A stretch of 64,000 bases of DNA from UKL13-2 sp044228625. Lineage in GTDB: Bacteria > Pseudomonadota > Gammaproteobacteria > Burkholderiales > Usitatibacteraceae. The stretch spans positions 1 to 64,000 of the forward strand of contig JBGAUM010000004.1 in NCBI GenBank assembly GCA_044228625.1, written 5' to 3'. Made by a program: the position numbers and the translations under genes. Below are positions 18,101 to 25,494 of this stretch, piece by piece. A model generated the notes under the pieces. It ran no database searches. It was given only the letters and a program-made list of their open reading frames with translations, and was not told the origin of the DNA. How positions within the stretch are numbered: position 1 is the stretch's first letter; each line of letters opens with the position of its first letter.

Positions 18101-18664
18101 GAGCGACTCCGCACGGCTCACATCATTGTCAAGGTGCGACAACAGGATGGCCACATCAGCACCGGCTGGATGCGTACTATCGATCAATGCAAGCGTCGCG
18201 CGTGCCGCTTCACCATATAGCGGCCCGGCGTCGTCAAGACTTTCGGGTTGAGCGCCAAACTGCGACGCGATCGGCATTTGTCGCGTGATCATGGCGTTGA
18301 GCGAATCAATGGTCTGGATGCGCAGTCGCGCGGGCTCTGTCTCCAACTGCCATTGGAACTCCGCACTTCTGCGCAAGACGTCAAGCGCCAGCAGGGTCGT
18401 GACTTCCTGGCTTGGTTGGTCCCGCTGAGACTGGGCATCCTGCAGCGCGCCAAGCACCCGCTCGCGCATTTCCGCCGCCGCCTTACGTGTAAACGTCACA
18501 GCGACCACCTCTTCCGGCGCATTCACGGTTGCAAGCAGTGCAAGGTAGCGCTGGATGAGCAGCCGCGTCTTCCCGGATCCTGCCGGCGCGCGAACGATGA
18601 AGGACTCCTCAACATCCAGCGCTTCCTCGCGAACGGCGTGATCGGTCGGCGCAATTGCACTCAC
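15155..18664 (-). CDS. AddA/RecB-like UvrD-family helicase-nuclease
   Basis: A 1169-residue superfamily 1A helicase with a C-terminal nuclease. Motif I is RAPAGSGKTRLL near residue 25, motif II LLIDEFQDTS near 415, then FAVGDPMQSIYRFR and MTIHKSKGLEFDTVILPG. The RecB-type PD-(D/E)XK nuclease lies near residues 1090-1130 (IIDFKSG, then YRAQLEGYAAL). It starts at a GTG overlapping the stop of the upstream nuclease gene by four bases, so the two products are coupled and probably form an AddAB/RecBCD-like complex processing double-strand ends. The name addA is plausible but the betaproteobacterial form is diverged. Confidence 0.85.
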   Translation of the reverse strand: MSAIAPTDHAVREEALDVEESFIVRAPAGSGKTRLLIQRYLALLATVNAPEEVVAVTFTRKAAAEMRERVLGALQDAQSQRDQPSQEVTTLLALDVLRRSAEFQWQLETEPARLRIQTIDSLNAMITRQMPIASQFGAQPESLDDAGPLYGEAARATLALIDSTHPAGADVAILLSHLDNDVSRAESLVADMLASREKWLRHLHGSDNRTALEAAMKRVRRRAMAKAAQNFPVAEREETLELVRFSRPLRPESLARSGVWREALPESWPSDSEDALVYWQMIATLLLTDSGDLRKPAGINARSGFPIGETPAQKAEYGAWKTRMKELLDRISLLPARVVESLAELRGLPDSAYRDADWRVLNAITALLPVATAILWHTFAQRGQCDFAEISQSALRALGPDDGPTDLALALDYRIRHLLIDEFQDTSIAQFELLEKLVRGWTPGDGRTFFAVGDPMQSIYRFRSAEVGLYLRAMRNGVGGVPLKPLGLKVNFRSSNQVIDWVNQTFARILPDVSHDDLNKVPFAASQACIGASSAGRVAVHAQILRGVQGAATPAEALEDEEMSQGTEEATLVVRLVLEALAEESAGRVAILVRSRTHLAEIVPALKCAGIAFKAVDLDPLGARSVVLDLVALVRAILHPADRASWLALLRAPWVALTSAELAMLVAGDRAADGELAPDPRSIWEILNDSERTGQLAPQVQTRLAWFCKQVTVVRECVHRTPLRNWLEPLWLSLLGPACLDDKSSPEDAALALNVIEEEAQRQTGGYSIEDFSLLDRAIERLYANSSEEARVELMTIHKSKGLEFDTVILPGLHRRTRGDPRRLMVWHEEPDHQTGVPQLLMAPIREAGGDDGDDATYRYVQALEKERRREEDVRLLYVAATRARRTLHLIGAVHCKNLDGAESAAEPSQDSLLGILWPAVAKHFDCAQTAMVAATPAVTRRDVQIDHPLRRLSPDASLPVFESACPSAPANITAIPSGRAEFEWAGETARHTGSVVHLWLQRIAEDGLAQWPLSRLPSESQRIARALLERGVAESEVAAAGERTMVALMRTLSDPRGQWILGLHDHARSEWRLSGVRAGRIVHCAIDRSFVDLSGTRWIIDFKSGTHEGGDLEAFLDNERERYRAQLEGYAALVSSLEPSGGNPHWPIMLGLYFPAMGGWREWRWSAP

Positions 18665-21429
18665 CGGTTCTCCTCCATCGCCATTTCGCGGGCACTCGCT
18701 TCTTCAGATTCGGCAATGCGGCAAAGTGCATGCAATTGGCAGCGCTGACAAGCCGCACCCTGCCCCTTCGGATCGATGACTGCGTCCCCAAAGATGAATG
18801 CTCGCGCCAAAGCGGCAACGCTGTCGTTCCAGCGACCGGCGAGTACGAGCCAAGAGGAATAGCCCGCTTTCCTGAAAACCGGCTGCTCTTCTGGAGGCTT
18901 CACCCCCGGAAGTACTGCGTTGGATGTGGAGACACCTGCAAATCCCATGGCCTTGCCAGGTTTCACGCGAGCGAACACCACCGCAGAGACGTCTTCTTCT
19001 GTCGTGGCAAAGTACAGCGGCAATTGCGGTTCGTCTGGACGACCGCCTATCCAGGCGGAAGGTTTTGCTTCGCCTGACTTGTAGTCGATCAACGCAACCG
19101 TTCCATCGGGCAGCTGATCGACGCGATCCAGTCGCAATCGCATCGCGAGTCCCTCAAGTTCGACGTCGCGCGTCATCTCATTGCCGACCACCAGAAAACC
19201 TTCCCGATCGCGCTCGAGGGCAATCCACATTTCCAACAATTGACAAAGGCGCGCCTGTTCCAGTGTCGCCAGGCGCCCCGGGAAACTCAATGGATATTGC
19301 CGCGCTGCATCTGCGAGCGCGACGTCAACCGCACGACCTATGGACGCAGCAACGTCGGTCCGTTCAAGTCCCGTGCTCCCTTGGAGGTCCCGCCACAACA
19401 ACGACAATGCGCGATGAAGGACATTGCCGCGCGCGACCGCGTCGGGTTGCGTGCGGGGTGATTCAAGTGATGAAGCGCTCAATCGATGAAGGGCAAACGC
19501 GCGAAATGGACAAGCCGCTTGGTCGCGCAGCACGCTGGCCCCTCCGCGGACAAAAGTACCCTTGACCAATCCGGGCGGCGGCACGTCCACCAATTTCTCG
19601 GCGGCTGCGCTGCTCGCAATCTGCTGAGCTAAGCCGGGCTTCACCACCATCGGGAACGGCGTTGCCGGAATATCCTGGATCAGGGTACTTGCATTGAGTT
19701 TGCGGTCATCATCGCGATCCGCCGCGTGAATGGCATGACTGAACACCACATGGGTCGCCGCAGCCCGCCAGGCGTGGACCAAATGCCGATCCACATTGAG
19801 CGACGCCTCTTTGGAAGTTTCGGGAATCGGCAAACGCCTCTGTGCCATTGAGGGAAGGAATGGATTCGGCTTTGCCGACAACGGCCAGTGATCTTCGTCG
19901 AGTCCCATCACCCATAGCGCATCAAATTGCAGGCCTGCGGATTCCAAACCCCCCAGTACTTGAACCTGTGGCGGCTGATCCGACGGCGACTCGGATTGGA
20001 AAGGAGTCTCTGAAACTATTCGATGCAACAGCGACAACGCGTCTTGGGAGCTGATGCGCGCCCTGTTGATGCTGGCCCGCGTGAGTTCGTCAAGCGCGGA
20101 ACGAAACGCGTCCCGGACCTGAAAGGTGTGTGAATCAAGCGAAAGTTCGCCCGGAAATCCCCAAGCGTGCAAGATGGCGCCAAATGCTGAGACCCAACTT
20201 TGGGCAGATCGGCTGGCTGGCCCCTGCGCGGCCGCCTGCGCAGCGCGCAATGCCGAGAACCATGCAGGACAAGCTGCTACACGGCGCTTTGACGCAGGAC
20301 GTGCGGTGGCCAAAAGCCATTCGGCAAGGGTCAAATCCAGAGGAAGACTCGGCAAGGTCTCCGCATCCAGCAATGCGCGTGCCGCAGCCTCACTCGCGCC
20401 ATGAGCGGTCCACGGCGAGCGCAAGAGTGCACTCCATCGGGTGGCAGGCGCCTTTTCACCCGGCAAGCATGCCGCAGCCAGCAAATGCAACGCGTCCCTG
20501 ACCATGGAGTGATTCCCCAATGGCTCTCCCATCGAGAAATTGACCGACGCCGGTTCGCATGGCCCGTCAATATTTGCATGCGCAAGGCGTTGGGGTGACA
20601 GGGAACCTGAAAGGGCACGTGCCAACGGGGACTTGATGCGGGCAAGGTCCGGTGCAACGACGCCGACCTTTGTGCCCGGAACGGATTCAAGTTGGGATCG
20701 CACCCAGGTTGCGCACGCCGCGAACTCGCCTTCGGGCGTTGGAAACACGTGACGGGACACTTGGCCCGCAGGTGTTCGCATCCAGTGATGATGCGACACC
20801 ATCGCACCCGCTCCTTGATACGCGAGCCAGAGCGACTCCTGTTGTACTGTCGACAAGTCGAACTCAAGCGCGATGATCGTCCTGCCGTCGAACGCGCCGC
20901 GCGACTCCAAAACCCTCCGGCCGAGCAGGTCCGGCAATGCTTCGGCAGCGACGACCCCCAATTCACCACATCGTGTCTCATAGCGGTTGAGCCAATCGCA
21001 AAACATTTGCGCATCAACGCCCAACGCCTCGCGCTCAAATTCAGGCGCCAGCCCCCACGCCATCGACAATCGCCATGCCAATTTCGCTTCACGAGCGGCT
21101 TTGGCGAGGTTCATCAGAGGTGCGTCATCTCTCATCGCATCGCGAATGACACCTTCCCAAATAGCCTGGTTTGCGTAATCGGTGATCAAACGCGGTGGAG
21201 CCGTGCTGGCTCGGTACGTGAGTAGGCGCCATTCGCGCTCCACAAAGGCGCGGAACGACACGATATCGGCGCGTCCCCATGCCGTACGCCCTGCACCTGC
21301 CTGAAATTGGTCGTAGCCACGCTCAAGCCAGGAAGCAAGGCGGCGATTGGGGGTGACGACCGTAATCGCACCTTCCGGCGCGCCGGCCAGGCGTTGTAAC
21401 AGCGCGTCCAGGCTGATTGGCGCGCTCAC
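18661..21429 (-). CDS. AddB-like PD-(D/E)XK nuclease with Fe-S cysteine cluster
   Basis: A 922-residue protein resembling the betaproteobacterial 'probable DNA repair protein' class (TIGR03623, from memory). The N-terminal half looks like an inactive helicase fold: VVTPNRRLASWLERG is present but a canonical Walker A is absent. The C-terminal nuclease shows VARGNVLHRAL and VALIDYKSGEAKP. A Cys in AACPFRAF (about 640) plus CQRCQLHALC near 893-902 form the AddB/Cas4-like Fe-S ligand set. GTG start, nine bases after fdxA. Likely partner of the downstream helicase. Confidence 0.83.
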   Translation of the reverse strand: MSAPISLDALLQRLAGAPEGAITVVTPNRRLASWLERGYDQFQAGAGRTAWGRADIVSFRAFVEREWRLLTYRASTAPPRLITDYANQAIWEGVIRDAMRDDAPLMNLAKAAREAKLAWRLSMAWGLAPEFEREALGVDAQMFCDWLNRYETRCGELGVVAAEALPDLLGRRVLESRGAFDGRTIIALEFDLSTVQQESLWLAYQGAGAMVSHHHWMRTPAGQVSRHVFPTPEGEFAACATWVRSQLESVPGTKVGVVAPDLARIKSPLARALSGSLSPQRLAHANIDGPCEPASVNFSMGEPLGNHSMVRDALHLLAAACLPGEKAPATRWSALLRSPWTAHGASEAAARALLDAETLPSLPLDLTLAEWLLATARPASKRRVAACPAWFSALRAAQAAAQGPASRSAQSWVSAFGAILHAWGFPGELSLDSHTFQVRDAFRSALDELTRASINRARISSQDALSLLHRIVSETPFQSESPSDQPPQVQVLGGLESAGLQFDALWVMGLDEDHWPLSAKPNPFLPSMAQRRLPIPETSKEASLNVDRHLVHAWRAAATHVVFSHAIHAADRDDDRKLNASTLIQDIPATPFPMVVKPGLAQQIASSAAAEKLVDVPPPGLVKGTFVRGGASVLRDQAACPFRAFALHRLSASSLESPRTQPDAVARGNVLHRALSLLWRDLQGSTGLERTDVAASIGRAVDVALADAARQYPLSFPGRLATLEQARLCQLLEMWIALERDREGFLVVGNEMTRDVELEGLAMRLRLDRVDQLPDGTVALIDYKSGEAKPSAWIGGRPDEPQLPLYFATTEEDVSAVVFARVKPGKAMGFAGVSTSNAVLPGVKPPEEQPVFRKAGYSSWLVLAGRWNDSVAALARAFIFGDAVIDPKGQGAACQRCQLHALCRIAESEEASAREMAMEENR

Positions 21430-21438
21430 GCAAAAGCC

Positions 21439-21762
21439 CTATTTTTCGAGGAGGTGCTTCTTTTCCTTGACCTTGGCCCAGTCATCGGCGTCTGAAGGCG
21501 CTTCTTTGCGCGCAACAATGGGCTTCCAAGCTTTGGCCAATTCTGCGTTGATCGCGATGAAGTTCTTTTGGGCGGTCGGGACATCATCCTCCGCGTAAAT
21601 CGCTTCGACCGGGCATTCCGCCACGCACAAAGTGCAGTCAATGCATTCGTCCGGATCGATGACCAGCATATTGGGGCCCTCGCGAAAGCAATCCACGGGG
21701 CAGACATCGACGCAGTCAGTGTATTTGCACTTGATGCAGGATTCGGTGATGACGTAGGTCAT
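21439..21762 (-). CDS. fdxA: 7Fe ferredoxin FdxA
   Basis: A 107-residue electron carrier with one [3Fe-4S] and one [4Fe-4S] site: CIKCKYTDCVDVCPVDCF at the N-terminus, then CIDCTLCVAECP. The start is ATG 21762; longer upstream frame is not family sequence. It lies nine bases upstream of the AddB-like gene, so it appears to lead the operon fdxA-addB-addA. The physiological partner is unknown. Confidence 0.95.
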   Translation of the reverse strand: MTYVITESCIKCKYTDCVDVCPVDCFREGPNMLVIDPDECIDCTLCVAECPVEAIYAEDDVPTAQKNFIAINAELAKAWKPIVARKEAPSDADDWAKVKEKKHLLEK

Positions 21763-21898
21763 GGGGACGGGCCTTGCTGGGACTTGAAACAGGGGTAAAC
21801 AGCCCGTGATTCTACCAAACGCGCCATGCCGAGGCTGCCTCCGAAATGGCGGCGCGGTGGCATAATCCGTCCCTGTTTTCCTAATTCGAGGTTCTGCC

Positions 21899-22225
21899 GT
21901 GAGCGAAGCGATTGTCCATGTGACTGATTCCACTTTCGAAACTGAGGTGCTGCAAAGCAGCACCCCCGTGCTGGTGGACTATTGGGCCGAGTGGTGCGGG
22001 CCCTGCAAAATGATTGCCCCGATTCTTGATGATGTGGCAAAAGAGTACGGCGGCAAGTTGAAAGTAGCCAAGCTCAACATCGACGAAAATCAGGATACTC
22101 CGCCCAAATATGGGATTCGCGGGATCCCGACCTTGATGCTTTTCAAGGGTGGAAACGTTGAAGCGACCAAGGTGGGCGCATTGTCCAAATCGCAGCTTAC
22201 AGCGTTCATCGACGCGAATCTTTGA
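21899..22225 (+). CDS. trxA: thioredoxin 1
   Basis: General dithiol-disulfide reductase. 108 residues, active site WCGPC with Cys33 and Cys36, preceded by PVLVDYWAE and followed by the cis-Pro segment IRGIPTLMLFKGG. Translation begins at GTG 21899. It is followed by rho, an arrangement shared with E. coli. A hairpin lies just downstream of the stop. Confidence 0.97.
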   Translation: MSEAIVHVTDSTFETEVLQSSTPVLVDYWAEWCGPCKMIAPILDDVAKEYGGKLKVAKLNIDENQDTPPKYGIRGIPTLMLFKGGNVEATKVGALSKSQLTAFIDANL

Positions 22226-22544
22226 CCTGCATGGGCAGGCTCGCTTCCAAGCGGGCCTGCATTGGGCATTTGACAACCCCGGTCAAGCCGCCTATCCTCA
22301 CGCCTCATTAAGTTGTTCCCCACGTCGATCTTGATCCGTGGCGCCCACAAGCGATGTTTCGGGTGGGCAGTTCTGGTCTTCTCCTCTGCTGCAAATCCCA
22401 ACCCTTCATAAGCGTTGAGTCCGGTTTGAACGGGACACTTAACCCGTGGAACTTGCGGCCAGAGTGCAGTGGCGTACGCGCGCCAAATGCCTTGTTCCGA
22501 GCGCGTGTGCCTTTCTTTTCTCTCGTAGCTTTTCTAACACCTCC
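22226..22544 (+). promoter_or_regulatory. trxA-rho intergenic region: hairpin, promoter and long rho leader
   Basis: This 319-base non-coding stretch holds a 10-bp hairpin (22235-22244 with 22251-22260, one G-T pair, loop TTCCAA) without a T tail. Next is a promoter with consensus TTGACA (22270-22275), a 17-base spacer and TATCCT (22293-22298). Initiation near 22305 gives a rho leader of about 240 bases. In E. coli rho is autoregulated by attenuation in a long leader; the same is inferred here. No ORF in it looks real. Confidence 0.6.
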
Positions 22545-23804
22545 ATGCAACTGTCCGAACTCAAACTCAAGCACGTCACCGAATTGATCGAAATGGCCAA
22601 TGCGGCCGAACTTGAGGGGGCAAACCGCCTTCGCAAGCAGGAATTGATCTTTGCGTTACTGAAGCATCACGCCAAGAAAGGCGAGGCGATTTTTGGGGAC
22701 GGCACGCTGGAAGTCTTGCAAGACGGGTTTGGATTTCTGCGCTCGCCGGACATTTCCTATTTGGCGGGGCCGGACGACATATACGTCAGCCCGTCGCAGA
22801 TTCGCCGCTTCAACTTGCATACCGGCGACACCATCGAAGGTGAAATCCGCACACCGAAAGAAGGTGAGCGTTATTTTGCTTTGGTCAAAGTCGACAAGGT
22901 GAATGGCGAACCGCCCGAAGCCGGCAAGAACAAGATTATTTTCGAAAACCTCACGGCGCTTTTCCCTGACAAACCGTTCACTTTGGAGCGGGAGATCAAG
23001 TCAGAGGAAAACATCACGGGGCGCGTCATCGACATCATCGCGCCTATTGGCAAAGGCCAGCGTGGCTTGCTGGTGGCCTCTCCAAAATCTGGCAAGACCG
23101 TGATGATGCAGCACATTGCGCACGCCATAACATCCAACCACCCCGAAGTTACGTTGATCGTGTTGCTGATTGATGAGCGTCCGGAGGAAGTCACTGAAAT
23201 GCAGCGGACGGTCAAGGGGGAGGTCGTCTCCTCGACGTTTGATGAACCTGCCACGCGCCACGTGCAAGTTGCGGAAATGGTGATCGAAAAGGCAAAACGG
23301 CTGGTTGAACACAAGCGCGATGTCGTGATTCTTCTCGATTCGATCACGCGCCTGGCCCGTGCATACAACACGGTCGTGCCTGCGTCGGGGAAAGTGTTGA
23401 CAGGCGGCGTTGATGCCAACGCCCTCCAGCGTCCCAAGCGCTTCTTTGGTGCCGCGCGAAACGTCGAGGAGGGAGGGTCACTCACCATCATCGCGACCGC
23501 GTTGATCGACACGGGGTCGCGCATGGATGACGTGATTTACGAAGAGTTCAAGGGTACGGGGAATATGGAGGTGCACCTGGACCGCCGTGCAGCAGAGAAG
23601 CGCGTATATCCAGCGATCAACGTCAATCGCTCCGGCACACGCCGCGAGGAGTTACTGATCAAACCCGAATTGCTGCAAAAGGTTTGGGTACTGCGCAAAA
23701 TGATGTACGGGATGGACGAGCTGGAAGCCACCGAATTCCTCATCGACAAACTCAAGGCAACGAAAAATAACGCCGAATTCTTCGAATCAATGAAGAAGGG
23801 CTGA
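22545..23804 (+). CDS. rho: transcription termination factor Rho
   Basis: Hexameric RNA-dependent ATPase. The ATG at 22545 gives 419 residues, exactly the common proteobacterial length; an upstream in-frame ATG at 22446 would add a non-family extension. The N-terminal RNA-binding part has MQLSELKLKHVTELIEMA and a cold-shock-like fold with DGFGFLRSPD. The ATPase core has Walker A ASPKSGKTVMM (about 178-188), the LIDERPEEVTEM segment and Walker B VVILLDSITR. Complete and ordinary. Confidence 0.98.
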   Translation: MQLSELKLKHVTELIEMANAAELEGANRLRKQELIFALLKHHAKKGEAIFGDGTLEVLQDGFGFLRSPDISYLAGPDDIYVSPSQIRRFNLHTGDTIEGEIRTPKEGERYFALVKVDKVNGEPPEAGKNKIIFENLTALFPDKPFTLEREIKSEENITGRVIDIIAPIGKGQRGLLVASPKSGKTVMMQHIAHAITSNHPEVTLIVLLIDERPEEVTEMQRTVKGEVVSSTFDEPATRHVQVAEMVIEKAKRLVEHKRDVVILLDSITRLARAYNTVVPASGKVLTGGVDANALQRPKRFFGAARNVEEGGSLTIIATALIDTGSRMDDVIYEEFKGTGNMEVHLDRRAAEKRVYPAINVNRSGTRREELLIKPELLQKVWVLRKMMYGMDELEATEFLIDKLKATKNNAEFFESMKKG

Positions 23805-23858
23805 GCGTCGATGCTGTCGGCGTTCTGATCGTCGCAAACGCCGTACCTTGGTTCGGGC

Positions 23859-24665
23859 TCAGCTTCTGGTGGGGACACCTTCCCCACGAATCTTGATGCC
23901 ACTGATCATGGTCATCGACCAAGGCTTGGTGCCCACGGACATACCGACGGTCTTGCGCTTCTCAGACGGCAAATAGCTGTCCAGCTCCGCCATCTCATTG
24001 AATTCCTGGCAAAGCCGCTCCAATTTGCGCAACATCAACGCATAGGATGGTTCCGAGAGTTCTCGCAACTCCATGCGGAACATGCCGCCTGCGGCCACAA
24101 AGTCACCAGATACGAACTCGCCGATCACACGATTTCCATGCTCGCGGCGAATCGGGCCGTCATTGCGAAGCCGCATCGTGCGGGGAATCAGCAGCCGGAT
24201 GCGATCACCCGGCAACAGGCGGATGATGTCCAAGTGCTCAAGTTTGGCCAGCATCGCAATGGCCTCAGCCTTTTCAATTTCATAATGTCGGATCATGTCC
24301 GGCATCGTCCAGTCATTTAGGACCAGATAGAACACGCCGAGCAATCGAACGTCGGCAGCGAGGGCTGCCTCCTGTTCAACCGTCAATTCGAGCGATTGGG
24401 CAGATTGCGATCGCGCGACATTTGCCAATTCAAACAAGTCGACATCGAGGCATGCACAAATTTCTTCAAGGCGCTTCAACGTTAGCGCTTCCTTTGCAAA
24501 TAGGCGCTTGATACTCGCTTCCGACTTGCCTAGCGCCTTGCCCAAATCTTTGTAAGTCATGCTTTTCGCGCGAAGAAGTTTTTTGAGCGTGTCGATGAGC
24601 AATGACGTATGCCCCGAAGTCACCCGCCCGGTTGCGCCATCAGTAGCGTTGCCCTTTCGCGCCAT
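23859..24665 (-). CDS. XRE-type helix-turn-helix regulator with unknown C-terminal domain
   Basis: A 268-residue cytoplasmic protein beginning MARKGNATDG at ATG 24665, with GAGGTG upstream. Residues about 22-80 form a Cro/CI-type HTH (MTYKDLGKALGKSEASIKRLFA). Residues 80-268 contain no domain I can name; part (about 118-160) looks like a small winged-helix arrangement (YEIEKAEAIAMLAKLEHLDIIR). An AT-rich promoter region with a dyad lies just upstream and may be an autoregulatory site. Converges with rho at 54 bases. Target genes are unknown. Confidence 0.75.
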   Translation of the reverse strand: MARKGNATDGATGRVTSGHTSLLIDTLKKLLRAKSMTYKDLGKALGKSEASIKRLFAKEALTLKRLEEICACLDVDLFELANVARSQSAQSLELTVEQEAALAADVRLLGVFYLVLNDWTMPDMIRHYEIEKAEAIAMLAKLEHLDIIRLLPGDRIRLLIPRTMRLRNDGPIRREHGNRVIGEFVSGDFVAAGGMFRMELRELSEPSYALMLRKLERLCQEFNEMAELDSYLPSEKRKTVGMSVGTKPWSMTMISGIKIRGEGVPTRS

Positions 24666-24682
24666 GGTCTTCACCTCATACA

Positions 24683-24701
24683 AGTATAGTTTTTTAATAC
24701 T
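24683..24701 (-). promoter_or_regulatory. AT-rich dyad in front of the XRE regulator, candidate operator
   Basis: AGTAT (24683-24687) and ATACT (24697-24701) form a 5-bp dyad around nine bases, overlapping a TATACT that could be the -10 of the leftward gene. The AT-rich patch stands out from GC-rich surroundings, and the position suits autorepression. Confidence 0.35.
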
Positions 24702-24759
24702 ACTCTATCTTCTTATCGCGTTGTAAGCCCTTGCGTTTGCGCCAAATTCGTGGCGCCCT

Positions 24760-24788
24760 TTGCCAATGTCGCCAATTCCTGCGATAAT
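24760..24788 (+). promoter_or_regulatory. sigma70-like promoter for rpmE2
   Basis: TTGCCA (24760-24765), a 17-base spacer and GATAAT (24783-24788), each 5/6 to consensus. Initiation near 24795 would leave a leader of about 90 bases before rpmE2. Confidence 0.65.
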
Positions 24789-24886
24789 TTCAAATTCTTC
24801 AAACACTTAACCGCCTAGAGGTGGCCCCGGTCGTTCGGCACGCTGAACTCCGTCAACGCGGCAAACCCTTTGCGAAAGGAACCTTC

Positions 24887-25162
24887 ATGAAAGCCAAGAT
24901 TCATCCCGAATTGCACGACGTGTTGTTTTTTGATTCGTCATGCGATTTCAAATTCCTGACCCGCTCGACGGTCGACGTCAAAGGCCGTGAAAAAATGAAA
25001 TGGACAGACGGAAAGGAATATCCGGTCATCCGCATCGAAGTATCGTCGGAGTCGCATCCGTTCTACACGGGCAAGCACAAGATCATGGACACGGCAGGTC
25101 GCATCGACAAGTTCCGTCAGCGCCATGCCCGCACCACCGGTGCAAAAGCCGCTGCGAAGTAG
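24887..25162 (+). CDS. rpmE2: 50S ribosomal protein bL31 type B
   Basis: 91 residues from ATG 24887 (AAAGGAACC ribosome site). MKAKIHPELHDVLFFDSS, SSESHPFYTGKHK and RIDKFRQRHA mark the type B, zinc-free form, which lacks the CxxC pairs of type A. In many bacteria the type B paralogue replaces type A under zinc limitation; a Zur site was not recognised here, and whether type A exists elsewhere cannot be told from the window. Followed by an intrinsic terminator. Confidence 0.95.
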   Translation: MKAKIHPELHDVLFFDSSCDFKFLTRSTVDVKGREKMKWTDGKEYPVIRIEVSSESHPFYTGKHKIMDTAGRIDKFRQRHARTTGAKAAAK

Positions 25163-25184
25163 TTTTTTCGCCACGCCCAAAAAA

Positions 25185-25208
25185 GGCAGCCAAGGCTGCC
25201 TTTTTTTT
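25185..25208 (+). terminator. intrinsic terminator after rpmE2
   Basis: GGCAGCC (25185-25191) and GGCTGCC (25194-25200) form the stem, followed by eight T and preceded by six A, so it may work in both directions. Confidence 0.9.
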
Positions 25209-25494
25209 CAATTGCAAGTTGGGCACTACCTTGGAACTCGCCTGGGCTCTTAGAATTGCAAAGGTTGGGGCCTATGTCAATTTGGGACAGAATGGGCTAG
25301 TTGCACTTGGACACGGCCATGCGCAACGATCGACCCAATTCCGGCACGAATCTGGCGCGAGACCGCCGCTTCCGGCAAGGCGAAACTCGATCGAATGCTT
25401 CTGCAACAATGAGCCCAAGAATACATTGCGGTCGACGCAAAACATCGACGACTGAGCCGCAACGGACAGGATCAACCGAACCTGCAGGTATGAA
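25209..25494. other. non-coding stretch between rpmE2 terminator and the glycosyltransferase gene
   Basis: About 285 bases. Small open frames here (for example 25301-25498) have Arg/Thr/Asn-rich translations with no family likeness and no ribosome site. I see no tRNA, clear hairpin with T tail, or strong promoter. It presumably holds the 5' region of the downstream gene. Confidence 0.5.

Noticed and set aside
23818..23843. CGGCGTT...AACGCCG hairpin after rho
   Set aside because: Seven-bp stem with a 12-base loop and no T tract; too weak to call a terminator.
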